Shown: positions 45,273 through 55,684, counted from the first letter of the stretch. The stretch: 64,000 bases of DNA from Psychrobacillus sp. INOP01 (GCF_018140925.1 NZ_CP073315.1:310001-374000); one strand, 5' to 3'. The notes: generated by a model from the sequence alone, not told the origin. Made by a program: numbers and translations.

Positions 45273-46836
45273 TTAACTCCCCATTTTCCAATTTAAATTT
45301 CCCTTGGGTTTGTTTCGTTAGATAGGAGGACTTGTTTCCAATTTGAATAATAGTTCCTGGATTTGCTTCTCTTGTAATTTGGATAAAATAATCTGACGTT
45401 TGTCTTAACATTTTCAAAATACGTTGAATCTCCTCATCTAACTCTTTAACCTCACGCTGAATTTCATTATGTTTTTGCTTCGTTTGCTCATATATAGCTA
45501 CTTGTTGTACAGACATTGAGTTTTTAAATTGACTTAATTGACTCAAACTAAAATTAATCTTTGTTGTTTCTTCCTGTAACTTCATCATTTCTTGTGCTTT
45601 TGTTTTGGCATTTTCTGTTAAGATTTTCCGATCTATTCCTTGGACAATCAATTCCGTTTTTCTTTCTGACTTGTTACCCGTATACGCAGTAGTAATTGAA
45701 TTGATGGCAATAGCCTTACCACCAATAATTTTCCCTTTGCGCTCATCTAGAACCAGTTTATCACAGAAAATTGTAGCTCCCAATGAATAAAACCCAATGT
45801 GAATATCGTCTTTTGCCTCTAGCGAACATTCATTTGCGTGCTTAACAAATATATTATGATGTGCCTCAATCGCTGTGACCCCTCTGCCGAAAATACCACC
45901 TTTAATGAACACATCTCCTTCGGTCGATTTTATAAGTTCAGCCGCATGAACACCTTCGTTCGATTCAATAGAAATATCACCTGAAGCTACTATTGAGTAT
46001 CCAGCCATTACAGTTCCTCTAACTTGGATAGAACCGTCAAATTTTATATTTCCCGTCTCCAATCCAACATCACCGTCGATGATAAGATGCTTTTGGACCG
46101 TAAGTATTCCATTAACTTCTCCAATTACTCCTTTTGTTTTTGAACGAAGAACCGTTTTCCCTTCCTCTTCCACTTCATATGCAGATTTATTATCATATTT
46201 TAAAGGAAAATCATCCCCCATTATTGGAGGTACCATTTCGCCAAAAATATTCTTACCTGCCACACCTTGCTGAGCAGGAATTTTTTCGCCAAGCCAAGAT
46301 CCCTCATTAATCTCTACGAGGAAGTTCATGTCAAAGTAATCTGCTTTACCATCTTCATTGATCACTGGTGTCTTTTCCGCTTGTTGCAAATAAGAAATTT
46401 TAGCATCGGCACCTTTTTGAGGTGGTAGTCCCTCTGCAATTATGTATGATTTACCTGTTTTAATCGCGGGTAAGTCTAATGGCTGGTGACCAAATACAAT
46501 TTGATTGTCTTGAAGTAGTTTTTGTATATTCATTTGAAGACTTTCTATGTTCTCTTGTATAAAGTTCGGGGATTCGTAAATAGTAAGTAACGCTTGCATT
46601 TTATCACTGCTTATTTCTAACTCCATACTGTCTATCCAGGTACCTAATTCAATAGGATCATGTGAACCACTTTCTACAGCTTTTTTTACAGCCATGAAAT
46701 TAGAAATTTTCAGTCTTGGATGATTTCTAGTTAACTCATCCACTTTTTTTAGATTATAATGATCGCTTTTAATAGTCATAAATACTCGTCCATTTTCGGC
46801 AGAAAGCATTATTTCATCATTCTCAATGATTAACAT
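45265..46836 (-). CDS. FapA/DUF342-family protein
   Basis: About 523 residues. The centre (residues 110-390) is the DUF342/FapA repeat region: ISYLQQ...DYFDMNFLVEINEG, then a right-handed beta-helix-like run (LIIDGDVGLETGNIKFDG, IQVRGTVMAGYSI). The C-terminal third is a coiled coil (KTKAQEMMKLQEETTKINFS). FapA proteins are associated with flagellar or envelope polymer processes; the role here is unknown. The start is uncertain between ATG 46836 and GTG 46848. It is first in a two-gene unit with yqiK. Confidence 0.85.
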   Translation of the reverse strand: MLIIENDEIMLSAENGRVFMTIKSDHYNLKKVDELTRNHPRLKISNFMAVKKAVESGSHDPIELGTWIDSMELEISSDKMQALLTIYESPNFIQENIESLQMNIQKLLQDNQIVFGHQPLDLPAIKTGKSYIIAEGLPPQKGADAKISYLQQAEKTPVINEDGKADYFDMNFLVEINEGSWLGEKIPAQQGVAGKNIFGEMVPPIMGDDFPLKYDNKSAYEVEEEGKTVLRSKTKGVIGEVNGILTVQKHLIIDGDVGLETGNIKFDGSIQVRGTVMAGYSIVASGDISIESNEGVHAAELIKSTEGDVFIKGGIFGRGVTAIEAHHNIFVKHANECSLEAKDDIHIGFYSLGATIFCDKLVLDERKGKIIGGKAIAINSITTAYTGNKSERKTELIVQGIDRKILTENAKTKAQEMMKLQEETTKINFSLSQLSQFKNSMSVQQVAIYEQTKQKHNEIQREVKELDEEIQRILKMLRQTSDYFIQITREANPGTIIQIGNKSSYLTKQTQGKFKLENGELNV

Positions 46837-46863
46837 AACTCTAAACACTTCCTCTCATCATTT

Positions 46864-46890
46864 ATTATACTCACTATTAAAAATAGTGTG
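46864..46890 (-). promoter_or_regulatory. Promoter with adjacent palindrome upstream of the DUF342 gene
   Basis: On the minus strand TATAAT (46864-46869) follows the palindrome CACTATT-N3-AATAGTG (46872-46888), which occupies the spacer and approach to the -35 position. There is no good -35 hexamer, so an activator or repressor may bind the palindrome. The rest of 46891-47142 shows no further gene. Confidence 0.45.
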
Positions 46891-47142
46891 ATAAAAATTT
46901 TGTTTTTGCGAAAAATATCGCTATTAATACCTAATCGTTATTATTATTAACTAGTTTAACTTGATATTAAACAGATATTTAGTCTTGCACTAGACCTACT
47001 ATAAAGGGTACAAAGTAACTACCCTCATAAACCTTATCAGTCTAAAATATCCTTGTTTCTATAAGTGCTTCTGAAAGAACAAGCTTTTTCCCAGACATAT
47101 TCTAATTCTGTTGGTTTATTATTTCTTCACTTTATTGGACAT

Positions 47143-47178
47143 AAAAAAACCAGCGAATCAAAAAACTCGTTGGTTTTG
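47143..47178 (-). terminator. Intrinsic terminator after spo0A
   Basis: AAAACCAACGA pairs with TCGCTGGTTTT (one mismatch), followed by a T-run on the minus strand. Confidence 0.85.
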
Positions 47179-47272
47179 CTAGTAATAGTTTATAGGTCTT
47201 GAAAATTGTATCTAGTTAAGATTCTATAAAATGTTGGTTTTATATTTATTATAAGTTCAGTAATATCAACGA

Positions 47273-48064
47273 TTAACTAGCCATATTCTCCATACGAATT
47301 TTGTCGGCGATCATTGCGATGAATTCGCTATTAGTAGGTTTTGATTTTAAGTGATGTACTGTGTATCCAAACAATTTAGAAATAGTTTCATAGTTTCCGC
47401 GATTCCATGCTACCTCGATAGCATGTCGAATTGCTCGTTCTACACGGGATGGTGTCGTTTGAAATTTTTTAGCTATTTCTGGATATAAAACTTTCGTAAT
47501 TGAACCTAGCAATTCAATATCGCTATAAACCATTTGAATAGCCTCACGCAGGTAAGAGTATCCTTTAATATGAGCAGGAACGCCAATCTCTTTAATAACA
47601 TTTGTTATTGTATTGTCAATCATCCGCTTATTTTGCAATGCTTCTTTTTCGGGATTAGCTTTAACAGGTTCCTCTTGAACAAAACCTTTTTTGCCTGCTA
47701 CTTGTTTGATTTGAGTTACTAAGCGTTCAAACTCAAAAGGCTTTAGCATAAAATAGGATGCACCTAAATCTACTGCTTGTTTCATAACATCCTCTTGTCC
47801 AAAGGCAGTCAACATAATTACTTGGATATCCTTAAGTTTATTGTCTTTTTGTAGATTATCTAAAACAGCAATTCCATCTAAATGCGGCATAATTATGTCG
47901 AGTAGTAATACATCTGGTTGAATATTATCCAAAAGTTCCAAACAAAGTTTCCCATTTACTGCTGTGCCAATTATTTCAATTTCCGGGTGCTGATCGAAGT
48001 AAGATCCCATTGTACGAATTAAATCTTTGTTATCATCCACAATTGCAATTTTTATCTTTTCCAT
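47273..48064 (-). CDS. spo0A: Sporulation response regulator Spo0A
   Basis: About 263 residues, the master regulator of sporulation. Receiver domain: acidic pair Asp10-Asp11, phosphorylated Asp56 in LLLDIIMP, threonine in MLTAFG and lysine in MLKPFEF. A linker follows ([11 protein letters not shown]), and then the Spo0A C-terminal DNA-binding domain with [20 protein letters not shown]. The start is the ATG eight bases after AAAGGTGG. It is phosphorylated through the Spo0F/B relay and binds 0A boxes (TGTCGAA). Confidence 0.98.
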   Translation of the reverse strand: MEKIKIAIVDDNKDLIRTMGSYFDQHPEIEIIGTAVNGKLCLELLDNIQPDVLLLDIIMPHLDGIAVLDNLQKDNKLKDIQVIMLTAFGQEDVMKQAVDLGASYFMLKPFEFERLVTQIKQVAGKKGFVQEEPVKANPEKEALQNKRMIDNTITNVIKEIGVPAHIKGYSYLREAIQMVYSDIELLGSITKVLYPEIAKKFQTTPSRVERAIRHAIEVAWNRGNYETISKLFGYTVHHLKSKPTNSEFIAMIADKIRMENMAS

Positions 48065-48100
48065 TTTCTCATCCACCTTTTGTATTTTTTCACTTAGGTA

Positions 48101-48129
48101 CTATTCTCTTTAATTTTCTTAAATCCTTC
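48101..48129 (-). promoter_or_regulatory. Sigma-H promoter of spo0A
   Basis: On the minus strand GAAGGATTT (48121-48129) fully fits the sigma-H -35 consensus RnAGGAwWW; an 11-base spacer leads to AGAGAATAG (48101-48109), one base off RnnGAATww. This corresponds to the sporulation promoter Ps of spo0A. Confidence 0.75.
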
Positions 48130-48173
48130 AATCTTATTAAAAATAAGGCTTTTATAATACATTTTCGTTATAT

Positions 48174-48211
48174 TGCGACAAATTTTCGAATATTGCAACA
48201 TTAATGTCGAA
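48174..48211. promoter_or_regulatory. 0A-box cluster upstream of spo0A
   Basis: TGTCGAA (48205-48211, exact 0A box) lies close to TGCGACA (48174-48180, one mismatch from TTCGACA on this strand), and TTCGAATATTGC between them is box-like. Spo0A~P probably controls its own gene here. Confidence 0.6.
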
Positions 48212-48551
48212 TAATCTTTATACCATATTATACCTAATTGAGTAAAAAGGATAGTCCTAAAAATGGTCTATTTTTTGTCAAAACAGAAAGTACGTTTTTA
48301 AACAACTGTCTCGCGCATGCATCACGAGTCGTTTCAGATGCTTTCATAAATATACTGAACACTGGTTCATGATACTTTAACAAATAAATAATACTGCTGA
48401 TTTCTGTTGGGGCAGACATGTTCCGCAATTTAAAGCCATCACTGCTAGGCGTTTGCGATGTCTCATCTGTCTTTTTGAACTCGCTGGGTTCGCCACCTTA
48501 CTCTTCAATCAAAGGTGTTGTACTTAAATAAACGTCTTAATATTTTCGAGA
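48212..48551. other. Unassigned stretch between spo0A and spoIVB
   Basis: A gene-free 340 bases. On the minus strand it contains an open frame (MSAPTEISSIIYLLKYHEPV...) of about 60 codons without a ribosome binding site. It has no repeat in this window and no recognisable domain. A remnant of a former gene is possible. Confidence 0.3.
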
Positions 48552-48594
48552 AAAGAGAGGCTGATCATGACATCAGTCACGACCAGCCTCTCAT
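48552..48594 (-). terminator. Intrinsic terminator after spoIVB
   Basis: GAGAGGCTG and CAGCCTCTC form a 9-base stem around a loop of about 20 bases. Confidence 0.65.
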
Positions 48595-48675
48595 AAAAAA
48601 TCAATCGATAACAAGTCTGTCCAAAGCCTTCTGAAAACGCTAGAAATAAGCTTTGGTATACCTAATTTTTCTAAT

Positions 48676-49635
48676 TCATTTAGGATTCTTTTTCATCATT
48701 TCGGTTATTGCTAACCCTGCACCATTTTCTGGTTTATCTACATACATATGAGTAACGACTCCGATTAGTTTATCTTTTTGTATGATTGGACTTCCACTCA
48801 TGCCTTGTAAGATACCGCCTGTTTTTTGAATGAGCTTCTTATCGGTTACTGTAAATTGAAATATATGACCTTCTACTGAAGAAATTTCTATTGAGAAATC
48901 CTGTACCTTTTGACCATCGATTGAGGTTCGCATAACTGCTTTGCCTGTCATTATATCTTCTTGATCTACAATTTCCACCTGTTGCAAGGATATATTTTCT
49001 AACGCACTATTGTCCAATTTTCCGAAAACACCGTATACATTATTTTCATTTACACCACCAATTGGTAATGTATTTGATTGATGGGATGTTATTTTATAGC
49101 CAGGTTTTCCCGGCGTACTTTTCTTTATCTGCTCAATTGAGGATAAATATATGGAACCTTCCGAGAAGTTCGGAGTAATTCCAGACTGTTGGTCCACTAT
49201 TTGGTGACCTAATGCACCAAATTCTTTCGTAATCGGATCAAAATAAGTCAAAGTGCCAATACCTTCTGTTGCGTCTTTCAAAAAAGGAAGTAATTTCACC
49301 ATTTGAGTTGGACTGATACTTTTCGTATACTTTTCTTTTTTATGCTCATACTGGATAATAATTTGTGTACTATCTTTTATATGACTTTTTACGTCCATAA
49401 GATTTGTCACAGGCTGATCGTTGATAAGATGAATCGCATCACCTGTTCGCAGCCATTCGTCATCCGAAAGTAAAACATCACTACTTACAAAAACGGAACC
49501 ATACTGTAAATCAATTTGAATAGACTGCCCGAGTGGAACCACTGAAGTTTGCTCTGCAAAAGCTGAATTGTTCGCGAAGAATAGAGTAAAGAAGAGTAGT
49601 GGCATTAGCGACCATTTCCGATAGTTTTTCTTCAT
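48676..49635 (-). CDS. spoIVB: SpoIVB serine peptidase
   Basis: A 319-residue S55 peptidase with a signal anchor (MKKNYRKWSLMPLLFFTLFF), a PDZ-like segment (SSDVLLSDDEWLRTGDAIHLINDQPV) and the peptidase domain with the catalytic serine in LQGMSGSPII. It is made in the forespore and cleaves SpoIVFA to release pro-sigma-K processing. It is about 100 residues shorter than B. subtilis SpoIVB, mostly in the N-terminal stretch, though the catalytic core is intact. GGGAGG precedes the ATG. Confidence 0.95.
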   Translation of the reverse strand: MKKNYRKWSLMPLLFFTLFFANNSAFAEQTSVVPLGQSIQIDLQYGSVFVSSDVLLSDDEWLRTGDAIHLINDQPVTNLMDVKSHIKDSTQIIIQYEHKKEKYTKSISPTQMVKLLPFLKDATEGIGTLTYFDPITKEFGALGHQIVDQQSGITPNFSEGSIYLSSIEQIKKSTPGKPGYKITSHQSNTLPIGGVNENNVYGVFGKLDNSALENISLQQVEIVDQEDIMTGKAVMRTSIDGQKVQDFSIEISSVEGHIFQFTVTDKKLIQKTGGILQGMSGSPIIQKDKLIGVVTHMYVDKPENGAGLAITEMMKKNPK

Positions 49636-49655
49636 ATTTCACCTCCCTATATTGA

Positions 49656-49684
49656 TACTATGTCCTACAAAATGTCGCCTATGA
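49656..49684 (-). promoter_or_regulatory. Candidate forespore promoter of spoIVB
   Basis: TCATA (49680-49684), a 17-base spacer and CATAGTA (49656-49662) resemble the sigma-G pattern GHATR-N18-CATnMTA, with mismatches. Confidence 0.4.
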
Positions 49685-49699
49685 AAGGTAAATAATTGA

Positions 49700-49730
49700 T
49701 AAAAAAAAAGACCTCTAATTGCAAGGTCTT
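49700..49730 (-). terminator. Intrinsic terminator overlapping the recN stop
   Basis: AAGACCT and AGGTCTT form a 7-base stem; a nine-base T-run follows on the minus strand. Confidence 0.82.
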
Positions 49731-51433
49731 CACAGATTTCTTATAATTTTTTTGCGATTTTCCGCTAATTTTAAAAGTTCTTTCGAATGCTGTAACGTTG
49801 TGCTTGTAATTTCAGCACCAGACATCATCCGACTTAGTTCTTCTGCTCGTTTATCATTTTGTACTTCTTCTAATACAGTAAAAGTTCGATTACCACTGAC
49901 CTCTTTTTTAATCATTAAATGTTGATCCGCCATCGCTGCAACTTGTGGTAAATGAGATATACAAAGCACTTGCGAGTTCGAGGCAATCCCTGAAATTTTT
50001 TCTGCTATTGATTGGGCAACGCGTCCACTTACTCCAGTATCAACTTCATCAAAAATAATGGATGTAATGCCTTGATGCTTAGAGAAAATACTTTTAAGTG
50101 CAAGCATCATACGTGATAACTCTCCACCCGAAGCAATTTTAGTTAATGCCTTCAGAGGTTCGCCTACATTCGTTGAAATATAAAAAGACAAGTCGTCTAA
50201 CCCATTTTCATTATAGACTGGTTTAACTGTTTCATGAAACATAACCGAAAAAGTAGCCTTTTCCATATATAATTCTTGTAATTGCTCCATGATGGCAACG
50301 CTTAATAATTTTGCAGCGTTTTTACGTTTATCCGTTAAATCAATAGCCTCTAATTCTAAATCAATTTCAATTTGACGTATTTTTTCTGTCATTTTTTGAA
50401 TTTGCTCATCACGATTTACCAACTGATCTAAGCTGTATTGAATTTGATCTTTGTATTGTAAAATTTCTTCAATTGATGAACCATATTTTCGTTTTAAGGT
50501 TTGGATAGTTGCTAAACGCTCGTCCACGATTTGAAGTTGATTGTTATCAAATTCCATCTCATCTAACTCATTTTTTAACTGATATGCTGCATCTTGCAAT
50601 ATGTAAAAAGCTGAAGACACGTTTTCGCTAAGTTCCTGCATATTTTTATCAACATCTGCTATATCCTGAAGATCAGCCATTGCTGTACCTATATAATCTA
50701 GACCTTTGGATTCGGTCAAAATAGCATCATAGGCATTACTCATTTTGTCGAAGACCTTATGGAAATTTTGTAATTTCTTTTTCTGTTCCTGTAATTGATC
50801 CTCTTCACCTATAACTAGATTCGAATCGGCTATTTCTTCTACTTGGAACGTATACAAGTCAATCTTATGTGCAATCTGTTGTTCGTTCTCCGATAGTTTA
50901 TCGAGTTCTTTTTTCCACTTTTTATATTGTTTATAAAGTTCTTGATAGGATTCTTTCACTTCTTTTAGATTTTCTCCAGCAAATTGATCCAACAAATGGA
51001 TATGGGCTTTATCGTCCATCAATTCTTGACTCTCGTGCTGCCCATGAATATCTATTAAAGAAGCACCAATTTCTCTTAAAATACCAATTGTTACAAGTTT
51101 CCCATTTACTCTACAGACACTTTTACCTGACTGGTTAATATCTCTTCTTAAAATAATAGATTCGTCTTCAATATCAATACCAACGTCTGCCAGCTTTTTA
51201 ACAACACCATGCCCGGGATTAGAAATAATAAATAAGCCTTCTAATTCGGCTTTTTTAGCTTCATGTCTAATGAATTCATGTGAGCCTCTCCCACCACATA
51301 ACAAATGTACAGCATCAATAATAATAGACTTTCCTGCTCCAGTTTCTCCAGTAAGCACAGTAAGCCCTTCTTCAAAACTGACGGTCAATTCATCAATAAT
51401 GGCAAAGTTTTTTATCGTTAGTTCCTTCAACAA
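49730..51433 (-). CDS. recN: DNA repair protein RecN
   Basis: A 567-residue SMC-like repair ATPase that acts early at double-strand breaks. LTGETGAGKSIIIDAV is Walker A, followed by a long helical coiled-coil region (about residues 155-370), then GGELSRMMLAL (signature) and SIIFDEVDTGVSG (Walker B). TTG start six bases after GAGGTGA. It lies 16 bases after argR, so the two form an operon, as in B. subtilis. Confidence 0.97.
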   Translation of the reverse strand: MLKELTIKNFAIIDELTVSFEEGLTVLTGETGAGKSIIIDAVHLLCGGRGSHEFIRHEAKKAELEGLFIISNPGHGVVKKLADVGIDIEDESIILRRDINQSGKSVCRVNGKLVTIGILREIGASLIDIHGQHESQELMDDKAHIHLLDQFAGENLKEVKESYQELYKQYKKWKKELDKLSENEQQIAHKIDLYTFQVEEIADSNLVIGEEDQLQEQKKKLQNFHKVFDKMSNAYDAILTESKGLDYIGTAMADLQDIADVDKNMQELSENVSSAFYILQDAAYQLKNELDEMEFDNNQLQIVDERLATIQTLKRKYGSSIEEILQYKDQIQYSLDQLVNRDEQIQKMTEKIRQIEIDLELEAIDLTDKRKNAAKLLSVAIMEQLQELYMEKATFSVMFHETVKPVYNENGLDDLSFYISTNVGEPLKALTKIASGGELSRMMLALKSIFSKHQGITSIIFDEVDTGVSGRVAQSIAEKISGIASNSQVLCISHLPQVAAMADQHLMIKKEVSGNRTFTVLEEVQNDKRAEELSRMMSGAEITSTTLQHSKELLKLAENRKKIIRNL

Positions 51434-51449
51434 CTGTTTTCACCTCACT

Positions 51450-51899
51450 TTAAAGCATTTCGAGTAAGCGATTTTTGATAACTTGACTATCTTGTTCCTG
51501 CCTACATAGGATTAAACAAGTATCGTCTCCACAAATAGTTCCTAAAATCTCTGACCAATCTAAGTAATCAATTAAAGAACCTATTGCGTGGGCATTACCA
51601 GGTAACGTTTTCATCACTAAAAAGTAACTTGCTCCATCAATACTAACGAATGCATCAGACAATGCTCTTCGCAGTTTTTGTGTAGGATTAAAGCGTTGGT
51701 CAGCAGGTAAACTATATTTATAATTACCATTAGGCAATGGAACTTTAACTAAATGAAGTTCTTTAATATCTCTCGAAACAGTAGCCTGAGTGACATTATA
51801 TCCCGCATTTTTTAGAAAATCGACTAAATCATCCTGTGTTTCAATTTCGTGTTTTGCAATAATATCCCTTATGCGAATATGTCGTTGTCCCTTGTTCAT
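51450..51899 (-). CDS. argR: Arginine repressor/activator ArgR (AhrC)
   Basis: A 149-residue winged-helix regulator: N-terminal HTH ([32 protein letters not shown]) and C-terminal hexamer/arginine domain with [16 protein letters not shown], where the GDD aspartates bind arginine. With arginine it represses biosynthesis and activates catabolism. GAGGTGA precedes the ATG. It precedes recN in the operon. Confidence 0.95.
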   Translation of the reverse strand: MNKGQRHIRIRDIIAKHEIETQDDLVDFLKNAGYNVTQATVSRDIKELHLVKVPLPNGNYKYSLPADQRFNPTQKLRRALSDAFVSIDGASYFLVMKTLPGNAHAIGSLIDYLDWSEILGTICGDDTCLILCRQEQDSQVIKNRLLEML

Positions 51900-51913
51900 A
51901 TCGGGTTCACCTC

Positions 51914-51945
51914 ATTGTATATTTATACTATTTACTTTATACAAT
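51914..51945. promoter_or_regulatory. Inverted repeat upstream of argR
   Basis: ATTGTATA, 16 bases, then TATACAAT: an exact 8-base inverted repeat in the argR promoter region, overlapping TAGTAT/TATAAA -10 candidates. It could be the autoregulatory ARG box, but the sequence does not match the Bacillus ARG box closely. Confidence 0.45.
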
Positions 51946-51974
51946 AGCATTTGATTGGAAAAGTAACAAGAAAA

Positions 51975-52000
51975 AAGCGACTCTTTTACAAGAGCCGCAA
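51975..52000 (-). terminator. Intrinsic terminator after yqxC
   Basis: GCGGCTCT and AGAGTCGC pair with one G-T mismatch; TTTTTTC follows on the minus strand. It separates dxs-yqxC from argR-recN. Confidence 0.82.
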
Positions 52001-52001
52001 G

Positions 52002-52820
52002 TTATTTAAGTAGTTGATGTGCTTCGTTGACTAGTTTTGTAAAATCAATCTGATGCGGTGGAAATTCTTCGCCTACGATATTCGTGAGATGAAATAAAAA
52101 TTCGATATTTCCCTCTCCACCAGTTATAGGAGAGAAAGAAGCATTTTTTAAACGAAAATGCTGATTTTCCGCAAAATGAGCTATGTCATTCAAAACGTCT
52201 ACATGCACTGATTTATCCCTGATGACACCTTTTTTCCCTACACGATCTTTGCCTGCCTCAAACTGAGGCTTTACAAGGGCAATCACATCGCCATTAGGTA
52301 CTAAAATTGTTTTTAAAGTCGGAAAAATAAGCTTTAAGGAAATAAATGATACGTCAATCGATGCAAACGATGGTAAACCTTCTAAAAAATCTGCTGGGGT
52401 TGAGTATCTAAAATTCGTTTTTTCCATAACAGTTACACGAGCATCTTGCCTAATTTTCCAAGCTAATTGGTTGCTCCCTACATCTAAAGCATAGGCATGC
52501 TTGACACCATTTTGTAAACCACAGTCCGTAAATCCTCCTGTAGAAGAACCGATATCAAGCATGATTCTATCTTCAATACTCAAATCAAATTGTTCTAGTG
52601 CTTTTTCTAGCTTTAATCCACCACGGCTTACATACTTTAATACCTGACCTTTTACAGTTAAAACGGAGGTAACTTCCACCTTTTCTCCAGGTTTATCGAT
52701 TCGCTCTTCGTTTTTATAAATAAGCCCGGCCATAATAGCACGTTTAGCCTTTTCTCTCGTTTCGAATAATCCTTGCTCAACTAATAATACGTCTACCCGT
52801 TCTTTCGGTATTTTAGTCAT
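52002..52820 (-). CDS. yqxC: TlyA-family rRNA methyltransferase (YqxC)
   Basis: A 272-residue protein with an N-terminal S4 RNA-binding domain ([20 protein letters not shown]) and an FtsJ-like SAM-dependent methyltransferase core ([18 protein letters not shown], motif I). TlyA enzymes methylate the 2'-O of rRNA cytidines; capreomycin sensitivity depends on this in mycobacteria. Its ATG overlaps the dxs stop (ATGA), as in B. subtilis. Confidence 0.93.
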   Translation of the reverse strand: MTKIPKERVDVLLVEQGLFETREKAKRAIMAGLIYKNEERIDKPGEKVEVTSVLTVKGQVLKYVSRGGLKLEKALEQFDLSIEDRIMLDIGSSTGGFTDCGLQNGVKHAYALDVGSNQLAWKIRQDARVTVMEKTNFRYSTPADFLEGLPSFASIDVSFISLKLIFPTLKTILVPNGDVIALVKPQFEAGKDRVGKKGVIRDKSVHVDVLNDIAHFAENQHFRLKNASFSPITGGEGNIEFLFHLTNIVGEEFPPHQIDFTKLVNEAHQLLK

Positions 52821-54718
52821 GATGAAATATACCTTGATGATTCATTTACTTTTCTATTCACTACTTTTACAATTTCGTCAGAAGTAATGTGAATTTCTTC
52901 TAGTAATTGATTTACTTCACCATGTTCGATAAAGATGTCTGGTATTCCTATACGATGTACATTTGCCTGAAGATTATTTTCATTATAAAACTCCATTACT
53001 GCACTACCGAAACCACCTTGAAGAGCACTCTCTTCCAATGTAATAATAGGAATATTACGAGATTGTAGATCTTGGAGCATTTTTGAATCTAACGGTTTTA
53101 TAAAGCGTGCATTAATCACTTCTACAGAAATATTACTTTGCGAAAGTATTTCTGCAGCTTGCATAGCCATTGGGATAGTTGTTCCAAATGTCAGTATAGC
53201 CGCCTGTGTACCCTCTTTTAATACTTCCCAAGAACCGATTGGAATAGTTTTCAATTCTTCATCCATTGGCACACCAAGACCATTTCCTCTTGGATAACGA
53301 AGTGCTATTGGTCCATCCGAATATTCGAAAGCAGTCTTGACCATATGCTGTCCTTCATTTTCATCTTTAGGCATCATAATGACCATATTTGGCATATGAC
53401 GTAAGAAAGAAATATCGAATACCCCTTGATGTGTTTCTCCATCTGCTCCAACTAAACCAGCTCGATCAATAGCAATCACAACATTTAAGTTTTGACGGCA
53501 AATATCATGAAGCACCTGATCATAAGCACGTTGAAGGAATGTTGAATAGATAACAAGCATCGGTTTCATACCATCTGCAGCCAAACCTGCCGCCATTGTA
53601 GTAGCATGCTGTTCTGCAATACCTACATCGAACATACGATTTGGAAACTCAGAAGCAAACCCTTCTAATTTGGAACCGACTGGCATTGCAGGAGTAATCG
53701 CTACTATACGTTTATCAGTTCTTGCTAGCTTTCTTGCAGTTTCTGCTACAAGTGCACTCCATGAAGGTCCTTTTGAAGCTGATTTTATCAAATCACCAGT
53801 TTCCATTTTATATGGACCTGTTCCATGCCATGTGCCGATTTTGTCAAGCTCCGCAGGTTTATAGCCTTTACCTTTTTTCGTTATAACGTGTAAGAGTACT
53901 GGTCCCTTCATCTTCTTCGCATATTGTAGGTTTTCCTCTAATGCTTCAAAGTCATGACCGTCAATTGGTCCTAGATAAGTAAATCCTAGTTCTTCGAAAA
54001 ACGCTCCGGAAACTAGTAAATACTTTAGACTATCTTTTACTCGCTCTGCTGTACCTGCAAGTTTCCCACCAACTGCTGGGATTTTTTTCAGTAATGACTC
54101 TAGTTCATCTTTTGCCTTGTTATAGGTTCCATGTGTACGTAATCTACCTAATACATTGTGGAGAGCTCCTACATTGGGTGCAATAGACATTTCGTTGTCA
54201 TTTAAAATAACGGTTATATCCGTTTTTTCATGTCCAATATGATTTAAAGCTTCTAATGCCATACCACCCGTTAGAGCACCGTCTCCGATTATTGGTACAA
54301 CATAATTTTTTTTGTTTTGAATATCACGAGCTTTTGCCATACCCATAGCAGCAGAAAGTGAAGTTGAGCTATGTCCAGCTTCCCATACATCATGTTCACT
54401 TTCAATACGCTTAGGAAATCCACATAATCCTTTAAATTGACGCAGTGTATCGAATTGACTCGCACGCCCTGTTAAAATTTTATGGACATATGCTTGATGT
54501 CCGACATCCCAAAGAAATTTGTCTTCTGGACTATTGAATGATTTATGCAAAGCAATTGTTAGTTCTACTACTCCTAAGTTCGGCCCAATATGCCCACCTG
54601 TTACCGCTAAATTTTCTATTAAAAACGATCGAATATCTTCACTAAGTTCCTTTAATTGTTCATTATCTAAACTTTTTAAAAAGGATGGGCTAGAAATTGA
54701 AGTTAAATCCATTGCCAT
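52817..54718 (-). CDS. dxs: 1-deoxy-D-xylulose-5-phosphate synthase
   Basis: A 633-residue thiamine-diphosphate enzyme, first step of the MEP isoprenoid pathway. [15 protein letters not shown] at the start of the core, [15 protein letters not shown] (GDG cofactor motif), and [15 protein letters not shown] and [14 protein letters not shown] in the C-terminal halves are diagnostic. The start is the ATG six bases after AAGG. It lies in the ispA-dxs-yqxC order. Confidence 0.97.
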   Translation of the reverse strand: MAMDLTSISSPSFLKSLDNEQLKELSEDIRSFLIENLAVTGGHIGPNLGVVELTIALHKSFNSPEDKFLWDVGHQAYVHKILTGRASQFDTLRQFKGLCGFPKRIESEHDVWEAGHSSTSLSAAMGMAKARDIQNKKNYVVPIIGDGALTGGMALEALNHIGHEKTDITVILNDNEMSIAPNVGALHNVLGRLRTHGTYNKAKDELESLLKKIPAVGGKLAGTAERVKDSLKYLLVSGAFFEELGFTYLGPIDGHDFEALEENLQYAKKMKGPVLLHVITKKGKGYKPAELDKIGTWHGTGPYKMETGDLIKSASKGPSWSALVAETARKLARTDKRIVAITPAMPVGSKLEGFASEFPNRMFDVGIAEQHATTMAAGLAADGMKPMLVIYSTFLQRAYDQVLHDICRQNLNVVIAIDRAGLVGADGETHQGVFDISFLRHMPNMVIMMPKDENEGQHMVKTAFEYSDGPIALRYPRGNGLGVPMDEELKTIPIGSWEVLKEGTQAAILTFGTTIPMAMQAAEILSQSNISVEVINARFIKPLDSKMLQDLQSRNIPIITLEESALQGGFGSAVMEFYNENNLQANVHRIGIPDIFIEHGEVNQLLEEIHITSDEIVKVVNRKVNESSRYISS

Positions 54719-54799
54719 CACACACCTTCTATTAGATTTCCTTCTTTACAACTAGTTAATATCATAGCAATAAATGCTTAAAAAACAAATTATTCGCTA

Positions 54800-55684
54800 C
54801 TATTTTGATCTTTTCGTAATATAATTGGCCAACTCTACCAGTAAACCATTATGCATTTGAACATTCTCTAAAGCTTGAAAAGCTTGGTTATATTGATTTT
54901 GTAGTTCTTTTTTCGTACCTTCCATCGTCAAAATTGAAGGATATGTATTTTTTTCACTTATTAAGTCTTTACCAGCAGTTTTCCCCAATTGCTCCGATGT
55001 ACCTTCTACATCTAGAATGTCGTCTTGAATTTGAAATGCAAGACCAATATGAAATGCATACTTTTCTAATGCATTCATTATTTCACTCGGAACATTTGCA
55101 ATGATAGCTCCGGCTAAAATGCTGTAAGACAAGAGGGCACCTGTTTTATTTACATGAATCTCTTCTAACTGCTCCAAAGTTAAGGTTTGACCTTCCCCTA
55201 GCATATCTAATACTTGGCCGCCAACCATACCTTCTGCACCCGCAGAAAAGCTTAACTTTTCGATCAAATCTACTTTCAGTTTCGGGGATATATTTGAAAG
55301 TCTAGCAATAATACCAAAGGCAATCGTTACAAGCGCATCTCCCGCTAATATTGCAAGTGCTTCCCCAAATACTATATGATTGGTTGGTTTTCCACGTCGT
55401 AAATCATCATTATCCATCGCAGGTAAATCATCATGAATAAGTGAATACGTATGGATCATTTCAATCGTACTTGCGACAATAATGGCATCATCATTTCGAA
55501 AATCTAGCTCTTTTAAAACTGCAAGTGTATACAGCGGTCTAATTCTTTTCCCACCAGCTTGAAGTGAATAATACATAGCATCTTTTAATGGCGCTGGTGC
55601 CTTTAAATCTTTTATAAGATCATGTAATGTCTTTTCAATAAGTGGCTGATTGGTTTGAATGAATGAAGTTAATAGATTACTCAT
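54800..55684 (-). CDS. ispA: Farnesyl diphosphate synthase
   Basis: About 294 residues, all-trans prenyl synthase. LLYSLQAGGKRIRP-like AGGKR, first aspartate motif LIHDDLPAMDNDDLRRG and second motif FQIQDDILD are intact. It makes farnesyl diphosphate for quinone and undecaprenyl synthesis. The start (MSNLLTSFIQ) overlaps the xseB stop by eight bases; the upstream frame extension is inside xseB. Confidence 0.95.
   Translation of the reverse strand: MSNLLTSFIQTNQPLIEKTLHDLIKDLKAPAPLKDAMYYSLQAGGKRIRPLYTLAVLKELDFRNDDAIIVASTIEMIHTYSLIHDDLPAMDNDDLRRGKPTNHIVFGEALAILAGDALVTIAFGIIARLSNISPKLKVDLIEKLSFSAGAEGMVGGQVLDMLGEGQTLTLEQLEEIHVNKTGALLSYSILAGAIIANVPSEIMNALEKYAFHIGLAFQIQDDILDVEGTSEQLGKTAGKDLISEKNTYPSILTMEGTKKELQNQYNQAFQALENVQMHNGLLVELANYITKRSK

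Noticed and set aside
48234-48428. 64-codon frame between spo0A and spoIVB as a gene
   Set aside because: No ribosome binding site and no recognisable fold; kept only as an unassigned stretch.
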